64,000 bases of DNA from positions 41,817,532 through 41,881,531 of the forward strand of contig JAPXFY010000031.1 in assembly GCA_030674185.1 (NCBI GenBank), read 5' to 3'. This DNA comes from Monoplex corrugatus (lineage: Eukaryota; Mollusca; Gastropoda; Littorinimorpha; Ranellidae). A model generated the notes under the pieces. The model made no database searches. It worked only from the letters and a program-made list of their open reading frames with translations, and was not told where the DNA came from. The number at the start of each line of letters is the position of its first letter. Within the stretch, counting starts at the first letter, position 1. Both the position numbers and the translations under genes were made by a program. Below, one piece after another: positions 44,198 through 55,815 of the stretch.

Positions 44198-46959
44198 GTG
44201 TGTGTGTGTGCGTGTGTGTGTGTGTGTCTATGTGTGGTAAGAGTGACTTTGAGACTGAGACTGACTGTGATTAGGTGAGCTTGCTTAATCACAAATTCTA
44301 CATACTTGGTGGTGGTTGGCAAGCTGAGCTATGAGGCAACTGTGGATGTATTTCATGTTTACTTTGATTTTGTTTCAGGTGCCAGAAGTGGATCATCAAC
44401 ATCAGGAGAGATGACGTCAAGATTGCTGACATCAAGTCGAAGAGGGTGTGCTCTGTACATTTTCATGAGAAAGTTTTCAACTGCCCTACAGACATTCAGC
44501 ATTCTCGACTGCTACCGACTGCTGTGCCTACCATTGTCAGCTGCCCAAATCCTCCTCCATCCATGGAATGTCGACGACCTCCGCCCAAGATCAGAGAGCC
44601 TGTACCAAAGAGGAGACGACAAGATACTGCCTCCAGCTCTGTATATCATGAAGGTGATGGTGATGATTGTGATGGTGACAGAGACAGTACTAGACCCGTG
44701 GTGAAAGCGTCCGAACCAGATCCTGAGAAGTTGGCCCGAGAGCTGAAGCAGGCCAAACGTGCTTTAGAAGACCTCAAGAAACAAAACAAACAACTTGAAA
44801 GGAAATGCAAAACAGCACAAGCAGCCAAGGTCAGACTTATAAAGCGCCATGCTGTACAAGTAGCGTCTCTTCGTGCAAAGAAAGAAGCAATCCTGGAGAA
44901 TTTCCTCAAAGACCTGCCAGTTGTTCCAGCAGCTTTATTCAAGATCATGATGCGGAAGAAAAAGTGGATCAACTGGGACACCGAGAAAGAGGCTATGGAG
45001 TTGTGTCTCGCTGTGTACTTTAGGAGCACTTCTGCTTATGCCGTTCTCCGCTCCGTTGGGTTTATGCTTCCACATCCAAGAACACTCAGGAGGCGCTTTT
45101 CAACTGTGTTGACTGGGGTCGGTCTGTGTCAGAGTCTGGTGGAAATGATGCGCTTGAGAACATTAGCACTTGAAGAACATGAGAAAAGAGTGACACTCTC
45201 CTTGGATGGAATGACTGTGACCAAAGCCCTGACCTACAGTCATCATCGTGACGAGCTGGTCGGCTTTGTCAACTGTGGCGAGCATCACCAGAGTGACGAA
45301 ATCGCTGACCAAGCAATTTTGGTCATGATCAGGGGACTGACCCTGAAGTGGAAGCAGGTGTTGGGGTATTTTGTTGCCAAGCACAACCTGGCAACACCTA
45401 CTTTGACAGCCATCATTTCCGAAATCGTCAGAGCCGTCACAGGGATTGGTTTGTATGTTGATGCCATTGTGATGGACCAAGAATCCTGCCAATGGAAATG
45501 GATGAAAGACATGGGTGTGTGTGGTGAACGACCGTATGTGTTTCATGGCACTACACAGTCCTTTGTCATGCCAGATCCGCCACACCTCATCAAAAACTTG
45601 AGGAACAATTTCATGACGAAATACATCTCCTTCAGCTGGGATGGAGAAAGAATGATTGCAAAGTGGTGTCACCTCCAAGAACTCTTCTCCCTTGAAACAT
45701 CTGGCGGGTCAATTCGCGCTGCTCCCAAGCTGAAGGAGTGTCACTTCACCCTGCCCAGAGGGAAAAAGATGAAAGTCATCTTGGCATGCCAGATATTTTC
45801 CCACTCAGTCGCTGCTGCCTTGAAATTGTATGTGTCAAAGTCGTTGATGTCCGAGGCTGCTCTTCAAACAGCATGCTTTGTGGAGACGGTGAACAGCATG
45901 TGGGATTTTGTCGACTCTCATTCCCTCTCCGCCCCAGTCGGGAAGAAGCCGGTCACAAGGAGTGATTTTGAGGGTGACCAGGTTCGATTTGCTTCCTTTT
46001 CCAACTTTGTGGAAAGCTGGTGTTTCACAAACCCAAAGAATGACAAACTGGCCAGCAACATTCCAAGTCACAAAGGGTGGCTCCTAGTGCTTTCGGCAAT
46101 GAAGGGATTGAGCCAAAAGCTAATCATGGAGGAGGAGGTCTTGACACACTTGTGCCTGAGAAAGTGTAACCAGGATCACGTTGAGAACCTTCACAGTCAA
46201 ATACGTGGCTACAATGGCTTCAACGACCACCCGACGTTGCCAGCATATGTCGATGCACTCCGTTGCCTGTCTTGTTCTTCTGCAACATCAGAGCTCTTGG
46301 ACAAGACAATCAGTGCTGGTGCCAACTGCCAGCCTGATGGTGAGCATGGACACCATCCCATTGTCAACCCATGCACAGCAGACGTTGAATGTGATGCAGA
46401 GAATGCTGATCATGCAGACCCCATCGAAACCAACTCCTTCAGTTGTGAGAACAACTTGGTTTCCTCTTCCTTCACAGACTTGGAGATGGAACTGCCACCC
46501 GTCGAGTCAGACATTGTTCAGTACATTGCTGGTGCTGTCGTGGGGAAGTTCAAGCAGAAAAACGACTGTCCTCTCTGTGTGGAAAAGTTCACCATCAGTG
46601 CAAATGAGGCAACTGGAGAAACTCCCTCACTTGTGTCACTTGTGTCACTCAAAGAGTTTAAACTTGGATGCCTGGTTCGTGTCAGTGAGCCACTGCTGCA
46701 GGTTTTCAGATGCTTTGAACTTCACTTCAGAGTAGCTACATCAAAGGGATTGCCAAGAGCCAACCCAAGGCAAACTATTCTGAACAGCTTTGTCAAGTCA
46801 CAAACAGATGATCTGAATTGTGAGTGTGAATGTTTGGCAAGCCTTATTGCTGCTTATTGCAACATCAGGATTTACCACGAAGTGAAACTGTTCAATCAGC
46901 AACTGAAGTCAAAAGTCAGAGGTGCAGAACTGAACAAGGACAAGAAACTTAACATGTGA
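43657..46959 (+). CDS. THAP / P-element transposase (two exons)
   Basis: Exon 1 is 43657-43805 (donor GTAAGT) and exon 2 is 44379-46959 (acceptor TTTGTTTCAG); together 909 codons plus stop, split after the second base of codon 50. The N-terminal THAP zinc finger spans residues ~13-102: C15-x4-C20, FYFPNTETDRER, W54, C74-x2-H77 and the closing AVPTI (98-102). A coiled coil (about 165-205) follows. The RNase-H-like core has D326 in LSLDGMTV, D416 in IVMDQES and a candidate acidic residue E652 in NQDHVENLHSQIRGYNGFND. The conserved PDPPHLIKNLRNNF (447-460) resembles the DPPHLLK of THAP9 and P transposases. The protein should bind the element ends through THAP and catalyse cut-and-paste transposition, in the nucleus. 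No stop or frameshift is present. A domesticated gene is possible, but TIRs and target duplication argue for a transposon. Confidence 0.9.
43806..44378 (+). other. Intron of P-element transposase
   Basis: 573-bp intron with a consensus GTAAGT donor and a TTTGTTTCAG acceptor. It splits the THAP domain between the FP...R segment and the W/C-x2-H half, and contains a (TG)n/(CGTG)n microsatellite. Confidence 0.85.
44080..44230. repeat. (TG)n microsatellite in P-element intron
   Basis: GT array interrupted by CGTGCGTG units. It overlaps no coding exon. Confidence 0.95.
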
Positions 46960-48168
46960 ACATTTACAGACCTCTATTTCAGCTGGATTTAACTGTGAAC
47001 ATAACACACTGCTGTAGCTGATATTGTGATAAGGAACTGAACTTGTGAACAATTATGTAGTTCATCTGTGGATTTTAGATTTGATTGTGTATTACACACC
47101 TGTGAACACTCATGGGCCATTAATGCAACAGTGAATATTTTACTACATTTCTGTGGATGACGAGAAACTTAACGTGTGAAGACTAACTGTGTATTATAAA
47201 CCGCTGTGGCTGACAAGACACTTGAGATGTGAACATTCCTGGAATGAGTGCTGTTGGAGCTGGATTAACTGTGAATTATACACCGCTGTGGCTGATCATT
47301 TTGGGAAGATGTCCAGGCATGTCTTTGTCAAGTCATGTGAGTACATTTTAAATCATGAATTTTACATGTGTGAATTCTGTATTATATTACTTTATTGTTG
47401 TTTTTTTTTATTCTGAGTTCTTCATTTTTATGTTGTTGTATACGACAGGCAAAAACTCTGAAGTGATGAACACTTGTAATTTCACAGAAAAAAATTGTGA
47501 AACTCAATCATTCTTACTTGTCGTGTACGACTTCTGTCTCATGTGTGTGGCGCATGTTATAATCAAATGTCTAAAGGTACTATCTTTTAAATAATCCTCG
47601 CTGTTGACAATGACATTAAACCTGAAAAGATCGACTGATTGCTTGTGTAACAATACTAACATAAATTCAGAAGTAAGCACACACAAAATGATGACTCAAC
47701 ACATAACAAAGAGAAAAACTAATGGTATGAAGTGTAAGACACACACACACATCCTCCCCCTCAGTCCCAGTACACACACTAACTGACTAAGTGACAGGTC
47801 AATGTTTCTGAAGCAGTGACTGGGTGAAAATAATAGTGCGACGGCTAATGAAGAGTTTCACTTTTCAAAGAAGTAAGAATTTTTTTTTTTGGGTATGACT
47901 ATGAGTATCATGCAATAGTTTTCTACCCATGCATCGGCAATTCCCCCCCCCCCCACCCCTGTCCCCTCCCCCCTCTCTTCTCTCTCTCTCTCCTTTTACA
48001 CACACATACGTAAACAGTCTGTCAGGTTACAAACGTAAACAGAGGCAAGCCATGTGAGAGCAGCGCACTGCGTGTGTGTATCGCTCGCCGCGACAGCGAA
48101 TCTCAGCATTAACAAGATGGCGGCCAGCCGAGCCAACCAGCACGCGTTTTTCGATCGCGCTAAGAGGG
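46960..48168 (+). other. P-element 3' non-coding region
   Basis: Contains degenerate repeats of CTGGATTAACTGTGAATTAT and ACACCGCTGTGGCTGA (46980-47300), then AT-rich sequence and a C-rich/CT-rich stretch (47943-47993). No second gene was found. Polyadenylation probably lies in this interval, but no consensus site stands out. Confidence 0.5.
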
Positions 48169-48199
48169 CTTGTCCCTTCTGTTGTTTTAGTGTTCTGTG

Positions 48200-48207
48200 C
48201 TTCACAC
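48200..48207. repeat. 8-bp target-site duplication, right
   Basis: CTTCACAC, identical to 43545-43552. The gag-like frame continues directly after it. Confidence 0.9.
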
Positions 48208-50100
48208 TGCCCATCACGGTTATCGACTTAACTGCGGTTCTGTCGATCCTGTGCTCGCCCCCTTCGTACATCTCAACTCCGGTTCTGCTGATACAGTTTC
48301 AGCCCCTATGGCTGAAGGGCGACTTGGGTATGGGTCTCCTTCGGGAGGCAGGAAGGCCAGCACTTTGACTGAAACTGGCTCACCCCCTGGTTCGCCATGC
48401 GGGACACCCCCTGGTTCGCCAGGTGGGCCAAGGGAGACAACCCCCCTTTACGGGCGTCAGATCGTCGATCCGCCCCGGTTGCCTCCCTTCCTCCCCCGCA
48501 GCCTGCTGCTGCCCCCGCCCCAAACCTCTGTCCCATTCCGGACAGAGCACTTGGCCGCCTTGGCAAATGCCAAGCGGCCCCCAGCAGGCTGGCCTTTTGG
48601 GCACTGGGGAACCCCTGACCCACGGGGACCATTACCCGCGGGCGTCAGACCGTAGGTCCGCCCCGGCTGGTCATCACAACTCAACTACGGTTCTGTTGCC
48701 ATGACCACGAGCCCTCAACTCAGCTGCGGCTCTGTTGACTTCTTGTCATTTTGCGGCCTTCACACTGCCCCTCACGGTAATCGACTCGGCTGCGGCTCTG
48801 TCGATTCCGTACTCACCCTCTCAGTACAGCTCAACCCCGGTTCAGCTGCTACTGTTTCAGCCCCTATGGCTGAAGGGCGACACGGGTATGGGTCTCCTTT
48901 GGGAGGCAGGAAGGCCAGCACCTTGACAGAAAATGGCTCACCCCCTGGTTCGCCAGGCGGGATGCCCCCTGGTCCGCCAGGCGGGCCAAGGGAGACAACC
49001 CCCCTATTACGAGCGTCAGATCATAGATCCGCCCAGGTTGTCTCCCTCCCTGCAGCCTGCTTGTGCCCTCAACGCAGCTGCGGCTCTGAAAAAGGCTCAC
49101 CCCCTGCTTAGCCAGATGGGTCATGGGTGTAAAAACACCCCTGTCGCGGGCGTCAGACCATAGGTCCGCCCCGGCTTGGTCATCACAACTCAACTACGGT
49201 TCTGTTGCCATGACCACGAGCCCTCAACTCAGCTTCGGCTCTGTTGACTTTTTGTTATTTTGAGGCCTTCACACTGCCCCTCACGGTAATCGACTCAGCT
49301 GCGGTTCTGTCGATTTTGTACTCGCCCCCTCCGTACAGCTCAACCCCGGTTCAGCTGCTACTGCTTCAGCCACTATGGCTGAAGGGCGATACGGGTACGG
49401 GTCTCCTTCAGGAGGCAGGAAGGCCAGCACTTGGGCAGAAAATGACTCACCCCCTGGTTCGCCAGGCGGGCCAAGGGAAACAACCCCCCTATTACGGGCG
49501 TCAGATCGTAGATCCACCCAGGTTGTCTCCTTTCCTCCCCTGCAGCCTGCTTGTGCCCCCGCTCCAACCTCTTTGTCCCATCCGGACAGAGTGCTTGGTC
49601 GCCTTGGCAAATGCCAAGCGACCCACTGCGGGCTGGCACATCTCTGTCCCATTGTGGACAGAGCACTTAGTCGTCTTGGCAAATGACAACCGACCCCCAG
49701 CAGGCTGGCCCCTTGGGCACTGGGGATCCGGGGACTCCATCGGCTCAGCCCATGACGCCTCCCATGGCACCGTATATGGCGCCATAGCAGCACTTCCCAT
49801 CTATGGGATTTCCCCTTCCCTCGTTCGCAGGGTATACTTGGTGGCCCCGCTTTATGCTCGGCGCCCCACCCACGCAGGTGTCTGCCTTGACCACCCCTCT
49901 GGATCCCCCCCAGATCGGATTCCTCCCCAAGGGGGCCTCCCCGGGGCTTCTGACCCCAGTCCGTTTGGAGTTTGCCCACACTCGGGCACTCCACAGTCCA
50001 TCGCCTCCTCTGTAGGCGGGCCGGGGGTACACTGACTCGAAATCGGATGATGAGGGCTCTACCCCGCTTCCCAAGAGGCCAAGGCTCCCTGCCCTGGCGT
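48208..50100 (+). pseudogene. DIRS-like gag region with tandem ~510-bp units
   Basis: Three units begin with CATCACAACTCAACTACGG (43459 continuing at 48208, then 48672 and 49181). Each encodes a Pro/Gly/Ser-rich stretch: SAPMAEGRxGYGSPxGGRKA, then GSPPGSPGG, PRETTPLLRASDRRS and an LGRLGKCQA-like end. Frame changes between units show decay. After the third unit a unique Pro-rich part leads into the RT region. Function is inferred: nucleocapsid/gag of a tyrosine-recombinase retroelement. Confidence 0.55.
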
Positions 50101-51484
50101 GGCAGAACTCGCCTTGGTGCCCTTCCTCTCACAGCCCCAGCCTCCCCTTTCCTAAAAGAGTCAGGCTTGGTGGCTGACTCGGTGAGGAGGGCTCATAGCA
50201 AGGTGAGGGGCACTGAGGCACAGGACATCCTTCCAGGCTCTGTGCCCGACTTCCTTGGAGCTCTGGTTTACGGGAAATTCCTGAGGCCAGAGAAACTCCC
50301 TTTCCACAGAACGGTCCTTATGGCCCATGAGGCCATTCCAGAGTCGCCACTCTCCCTCACACAGGATAACCTCATCTTAGCGCAAGAGAGGTCTCAGGCC
50401 CAGCAGCAGCATATCTCCCTCTCGCAGCGCTGCCTGGCAAACTGGAAGGAGACTGCCAGGAGAGGTCTGGAAGTGGATCCAGTGGTGGATTCCTTCTTAG
50501 GTGTGGTCTTGTGTCCGCTCTTCAGGACCCAGACTACGAGCCCGCTTCTCTCCGTCAGTCACCTGTCTCTCCCACAATGGTTGCTTCCATTCACTCCATG
50601 GCAGAAAGACCTCAAGCACTCAGCCAATGCCCTTCGCCAGATTGTACCTCAATTCAGTCCTGTCAAGGCCAAATGCGGTACTCTTACCATCTTTGGTCAC
50701 CCGCTCTTCATCTGCCAGAGCTTTCTCGAGAGCTGTGCCACTTAGGTCTGGTTCCCTCTTCGGGACCCATGTGCAGGCCACTATCAAGAGTCAGAACGAA
50801 ATCAGGAGGGACCTCGCCCTTCACTCTGGTCCCGCTTGCCCCGCGGCAAAGCGCCCTGCTCCAGCGGCTCCCCCACCTTCCAGGGGCCTCCACAGGAGAC
50901 GTTTTGCGCCTCCTTCAGCCCCAAAGGGGCTAGGGCAAGCACCCCCCCACAGGCGATCCTGTGGGCAGTCTGTCCCGACACATAGACACTTTCAGATGGA
51001 AACCCCTAGGTCCATCTGTGATGCCTTGCTCCTGGACGACTGTGGGATTTCCATTGATCTCAGATATGCGTATTCCCATCTCTTTATTCACCCAAGGGAC
51101 AGGACGTACCTCCAATTCGTTTCGAGGAACCGATTCTTCCAGTTCAGGGCTTTTCCCCAGGGTTGCTTGGGACCAATCATCAGTGAGCAAATGGCACTCC
51201 CGGTCCCGGTTAGCCCAGGGAGTCCATATCACACACACCCCTCCTCAGCGGAGAGCAGTGCTGTATGGGAAAAGGATGCTCTGTCAGTATGGGAGGATTC
51301 AGACCACATCTGTCCCAGGTCTAGGGTGGACAATGCATCACCCCACAACCACCCACTAGCAGAGCCACAGCTGGACAGGCAGACTTCTCTGCCTGTTCTA
51401 GTCACCATTTCTCCATTGCTGCAGGGCTTTTGTCATAAACTGGTGATTGAATGTCTTATTCTGTCCTGGTTCAAGTTCATATAG
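50100..51484 (+). pseudogene. DIRS-like reverse transcriptase fragment
   Basis: In one frame FQMETPRSICDALLLDDCGI followed by SIDLRYAYSHLFIHPRDRTY, LQFVSRNRFFQFRAFPQG matches the FKMET...SIDLKDAYxHIPIHxxHRxxLRF...YQFxxLPFG pattern of DIRS-type reverse transcriptases. The catalytic xDD motif, RNase H and tyrosine recombinase do not follow; the sequence jumps to an unassigned SSAVWEKDALSVWEDSDHIC stretch. Frameshifts occur around 50500-50750. This is an internally deleted, dead copy. The end overlaps the duplicated segment starting at 51249. Confidence 0.6.
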
Positions 51485-51794
51485 AGCCATATTAGTTTCC
51501 TAGCCCCTGGCTCAAAAACCTTCTTGGAGGCACTGGTGCATTTTTACCGATTTACCCAAGACTGGGACATTCCATGGTTTTGAAATGGAAGTTGTTCCTC
51601 TTTTAGATGGACTGCTTGACAGGGCTAATACGTTGCCATCTGCCTGAGTTTGATCTCAATCCTTTGTTTAGATGTGTTACATTCTTGGTGGTGCCTATTC
51701 TTTTGCAAGTCTTGTAAAACTGTGTTTGAACCACTGCCATAGGTCCTGTCTAAGGGGGATGTGGAGAACAGAATTCTGAACTTTTTTTCTGTAG

Positions 51795-51872
51795 GGACCA
51801 GTCAAAATTTGAACCCAAGTTTTCTGAAGTTCTCATTTCCCATGATGAGTGTCTTATCCATTACACTACAGC
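51795..51872 (-). repeat. tRNA-like SINE head in copy B
   Basis: Counterpart of 35120-35200; the minus strand carries GTAGTGTAATGGATAAGA and CTTGGGTTCAAATTTTGAC. Confidence 0.5.
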
Positions 51873-52413
51873 CCCCCCCCCCCCCTTCCACTTTCCAGGA
51901 TAGTCATCTTATCCATTATGCTCAACAAAGAGTCACCATTATTTGAGAGCACCATTACAGCACTGCTCCAACTGCCAGTAAAGGATTCTCTAACAGACCT
52001 ACCCTCTGGAGCTAAGATTACCAAACCCCCTGATATTTATTTCTTATAAACAACGCATGGCAAGACTCTGGGGCTGATGATGTTCCTGTATATATCTACA
52101 GGAATTGAGGGGAGATGTTCCTGGGGACTCAACATCTCTGTAGCAGTGAATGCTGGTTGATCTTTCTGATATAGCCATAAAGGCCTACTCAAAATCTGAT
52201 ATCTGGTGTTCCATCCCTGCTAGAAACATTAAAAGCTGGTCTGTACACTGCCCGTCTGAATGTTTTCATCATTCTGATGGTATCAGCTTCGTGTTTCATA
52301 GGTCCCACTTCTCCATTTCCCGAGTCTTGGCCTGGTCAGCACTAAAGGGTTTTGTTCAGGTTGAGGGAGTCTGCCAGATAGTGTAGGCCTACCTGGTATT
52401 TTTTTTAAAGATG

Positions 52414-52503
52414 GTTTCATTCGATTTTGCTTTTTGTGTCATACTTTTTGTTGATGATGTCATTTTCTGTTGCTTTTTGTTTCATACATCTGGATGGAAT
52501 GTC
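52414..52503. repeat. Single unit of the 64-bp minisatellite
   Basis: One copy of TTTCATACATCTGGATGGAA with its preceding TTTTCTGTTGCTTTTT, at the position where copy A has about 14 units. Confidence 0.85.
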
Positions 52504-53572
52504 TGCACAGAAAGACACATGTATTATATTTCTGTTAAGAGATGTAGGCCTATTTCAGATATGGAGGCATGATGATGCCATTTTGTTTGTGCTGTTTCAT
52601 TTGTTTTTTATTAGAAAGTAAAGTTCATGTGAAAAGTACTATCTGTTTGGGGTGTGTGTGTGTGTGAGCATATGTTTGTTTAATGTGTGTGTGTATGAAT
52701 GTGCATGTGTTGTGTGTGTGTGTCTGTGTAGGCGCTTGCATGCATTCGTGTGAAATATGTTTTGTGATCTGGTCTGGCTGTATACGTCGCTGAACCAACT
52801 TGATTATATTGCGACGGAAAACAGGGGCAGCGCAAAAATAACCCCAAACAAACAAAAAAACAAAAACTTATTTTTTCCCTGACTAGCTAGGTGTGGAGCT
52901 GCTGGATCACTACTACTTTTTGCTCTGCACAGACAGGCAAGTGATGAAACTACGTTTTGTTTATCTAGGTCTGTATATTGTTATTGCTTTTTTTTTCTTG
53001 TTTTTTTACTTGATTTGGCAGACTTTTGCATTTCTCTGTCTCCTTCGAACACGTATACACACCACATGCGTACATGCTGACATGCATGAATACACACAGA
53101 CACAAATACACACATGAAGAAAATAGCCTACACATATGGACAGACACACACATGGGCGCGCATGTAGGCTACATGATATTGCACAAACTAGCACACTCAC
53201 ACTCATCACACACAGAACAGATTGATGATAGCAGATAACAGGGCACAATCACACTTGAAGTTGAACAGCACAGAACAACTACTAGTACTAACGTATTCAG
53301 GAGAACTCCGAACAAGAACCAATCACGAAGTAGTACTCAAGGCCACAGGACCCTTTCTTCTTTCTTCTTCTGTTATTTTGCCACAGGGTAGAACAGGGGG
53401 TTCACGAACCGGCTGCCTGACTTTAAAAAAAAAAAGAAAAAAAAAAAGCTCCTCACATTCACACACTCCCTGCCCACTAACTGGATCAGAGGGGACGAGA
53501 AGTGACGGGTAGGCATCCTAATGATGGCCCCCGGCACCCCCCGCCGCAGCGGCCCTCCTACCTGCACACCCC

Positions 53573-54560
53573 CTACCTAACCTGACCAACACTCTCACAT
53601 TCATACAGGGCAGTTTGTGTTTGTGTTTGTTTGGGTTTACTCCTGAAGTTTCGCAGTAGGAGACTGTCAAGAGTGTCAGCATTGAGGTGGGAGGTGACTC
53701 TGTTTTTAAAACTGTCGGGGGAGTCTGCCTCTACAATATGTGCTGGGAGTTTATCCCACTCACGGATGGCTCGGGGGAAGAATGAGAAGAGTCTGTATTG
53801 CTGTTTGTGGTCTGCAAGACGTTTAAACTGCTGGCCATGTGATCTTCTGTCTCTTATTATGGGTTTTTCCAGGACACTTTTGTTGACCTGCACCAGGTTA
53901 TTGTGGATTTTGTACAACATGGTGACCCTTGACGCTTGGCGTCGCTTCTGAAGAGACGGCCACTTGAGTTTTTCGAGCATTTCTGTGACACTCGCACGCC
54001 GATGGTAACGGTTCAGGACGAATCTGGCTGCCCTTCGCTGGATGTTTTCCATTTTCTTGATACAGCCTATCTTGTGGGGGTCCCATACTGAGCTTGAGTA
54101 CTCTAGTAAAGGTCTAACGAAGGTTAGGTACGCCTTTTCTCTCACTCGTTGGAAGCAACTTTCAGAGTACATCTCAAGAATCCGAGGGTTTTGCTTGCTT
54201 TCTTTGTGATAGTGTCAATGTGTTCTGCCCACTCTAGATCTGTCCTCAAACTCAAAGTAACCCCCAGGTACGACACTGATTGTACTGTTGCTAGAGTGTG
54301 TCCGTGCATCTGGTATTTATCGCTGATGGTGCTTTTGCAGCGTGTGACCCTTAGCGTAGCACATTTCCCTGGGTTGAAGGCCATCTCCCATTCTGTTCCC
54401 AGACCTGGAGACGTTCTAGATCTTCTTGTAGGTGGGCATGATATTCTTTGGATGCTATTGTGCGGTAAATGGCGGTGTCGTCTGCAAACATTCTTGTTTC
54501 CATGCAGCGCCAGTCGAAGAACATTGTCTCCAGAACAGGTCTTTTCGGCATCAAAAAATT
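53573..54560 (-). pseudogene. 5'-truncated Jockey/CR1-like LINE fragment
   Basis: From 54554 downward the protein begins at the catalytic RMFADDTAIYRT motif and continues through LQVWEQ, SVSYLGVTLSLRTDLEWAEH, KKASKTLGFLR, FVRPLLEYSSSVWDP and IQRRAARFVLNRY to a C-terminal tail ending at 53573. Frameshifts lie near 54390 and 54165. Everything upstream of the palm DD motif is missing. It is related to the minus-strand LINE at 16170-18381. Confidence 0.82.
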
Positions 54561-54822
54561 ATGTCTAAAAACACACTGGACATAACAGAAGTCACAATAC
54601 TTAGACTTCGACCAAATAAAAACAGACCACCGTACAACACTGTTTACCGTTGCTGTATCTTTTTAATCTTCACATGGGAGAGCTCAAAAACAAACATGCG
54701 CACTCATAAATTCATACGCACGCACGAGCACACATCACCAGACTGTACTGCTTCTTCAATCTTCAATCCTTGACTACTGTTGACCTGTGTGCGCAGAGGC
54801 GCAGGACTGAACACAAAAATAG

Positions 54823-55722
54823 GTCTATTTCTTTAATGCTTCCAAATGTAAAGTCCTGTATTTAGGAAAAAATAACCCATGTAACAAATATTCTATGATA
54901 AATGATGGTATTACCTGTGAAATAATAGAATGTTTAGAAGAAAAAGATTTAGGAGTAATATTTGATAAAAGTCTCAAATTTGATAATCACATTCAAAATG
55001 TTGTTAATAAATCAAAGTTGCTTGGAATCATAAAAAGAACATTCTCATACATAAACAGGGAAACATTTTTATATTTGTACAAAGGCTTAGTGAGGCCTCA
55101 TTTGGAGTATGGTAACATTATTTGGTTTCCACGTTTTAAAAGACAGTCAGCATTGATAGAGAAGATACAAAGAAGAGCTACTAAATTAATTCATGGTTTT
55201 CAAAATTATTCATATAGAGAAAGATTAGAATTACTCAATTTACCCACCCAGTTTAATTAAAAGCAAGAAGAATGAGGGGAGATCTGATCCAAAGTTTCAA
55301 GATTTTTAACAATATAGATGACGTAGATAGAACAGACTTTTTCAAACTGACAAATTATGACAAAACAAGAAATAATACTGATAAAATATTTATAGAATAT
55401 TGCAAGACTAACATTAGAAAGTTTTATTTTACAAATAGAATTGCACATGTATGGAATCAATTACCAAACGAAATTAAAAGATCACAAAACACAAACTCGT
55501 TTAAAAACCAGCTTGACCATTGGAAACATTACATTGAACTTAAATACGAATATTATGATGAATGAATCATCAAAAAACAACAACAAAAAAACAAAACAAA
55601 ACAAAAAACTGGGCGTACGACAAACCTTGACTACGAGTGTAAGAAAATAAAAATAAAAATGATGGGACTTGAAATAGCCAAACGGCTAATGTGTTATGTC
55701 CCTATTACTAAACTAAACTAGG
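54823..55722 (+). pseudogene. 5'-truncated LINE-B relative
   Basis: Nearly identical to 26055-26939, from FNASKCKVLYLGK through EKDLGVIFDKSLKFDNHI, RPHLEYGNIIWFPR and IAHVWNQLPNEIK to the stop at about 55563, then the TAGCCAAACGGCTA hairpin and CCCTATTACTAAACTAAAC. The LGVIF frame is intact here where LINE-B has lost a base. Short indels remain near 55250. Confidence 0.88.
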
Positions 55723-55815
55723 ACAACAAAAGGACAGAGGGGGGATCTAAAGTGGCCTCAAAACCCCAACCGCTTATTCCTGAGTTCAACTCCGGGTCAG
55801 CGTGTTGCGGCAGGA

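Larger units (their letters stand above)
43553..48199 (+). mobile_element. P-element-superfamily DNA transposon, apparently complete
   Basis: The left end CACAGAAGACAAATAAGA then CAGAAGGGACAAGC matches the complement of the right end, CACAGAACACTAAAACAA then CAGAAGGGACAAGC, at about 27 of 32 positions. Inside each end a second inverted match (GCCAT-TTT--AATGCTGA) lies at about 43628-43652 and 48102-48125. Exact 8-bp CTTCACAC copies flank it. It carries one two-exon transposase gene and a ~1.2-kb 3' non-coding region. Size 4647 bp, larger than the 2.9-kb Drosophila P element; much of the intron and 3' region is simple repeat. With flanks, TIRs and transposase all present it may be autonomous. 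Confidence 0.9.
51249..53345 (+). repeat. Duplication copy B, left part
   Basis: Matches 34577-37340 in order: the GAGAGCAGTGCTGTATGGGA start, the CATTACACTAC SINE head, a single minisatellite unit, the TG-rich tract and GGCCACAGGACCC at the end. It is interrupted after 53345 by LINE sequences and resumes at 56090. Confidence 0.8.

Noticed and set aside
49281..50132. 283-codon minus-strand frame in the DIRS-like region
   Set aside because: Antisense to the gag-like repeats, Arg/Gly/Pro-rich as expected from GC-rich shadow frames.
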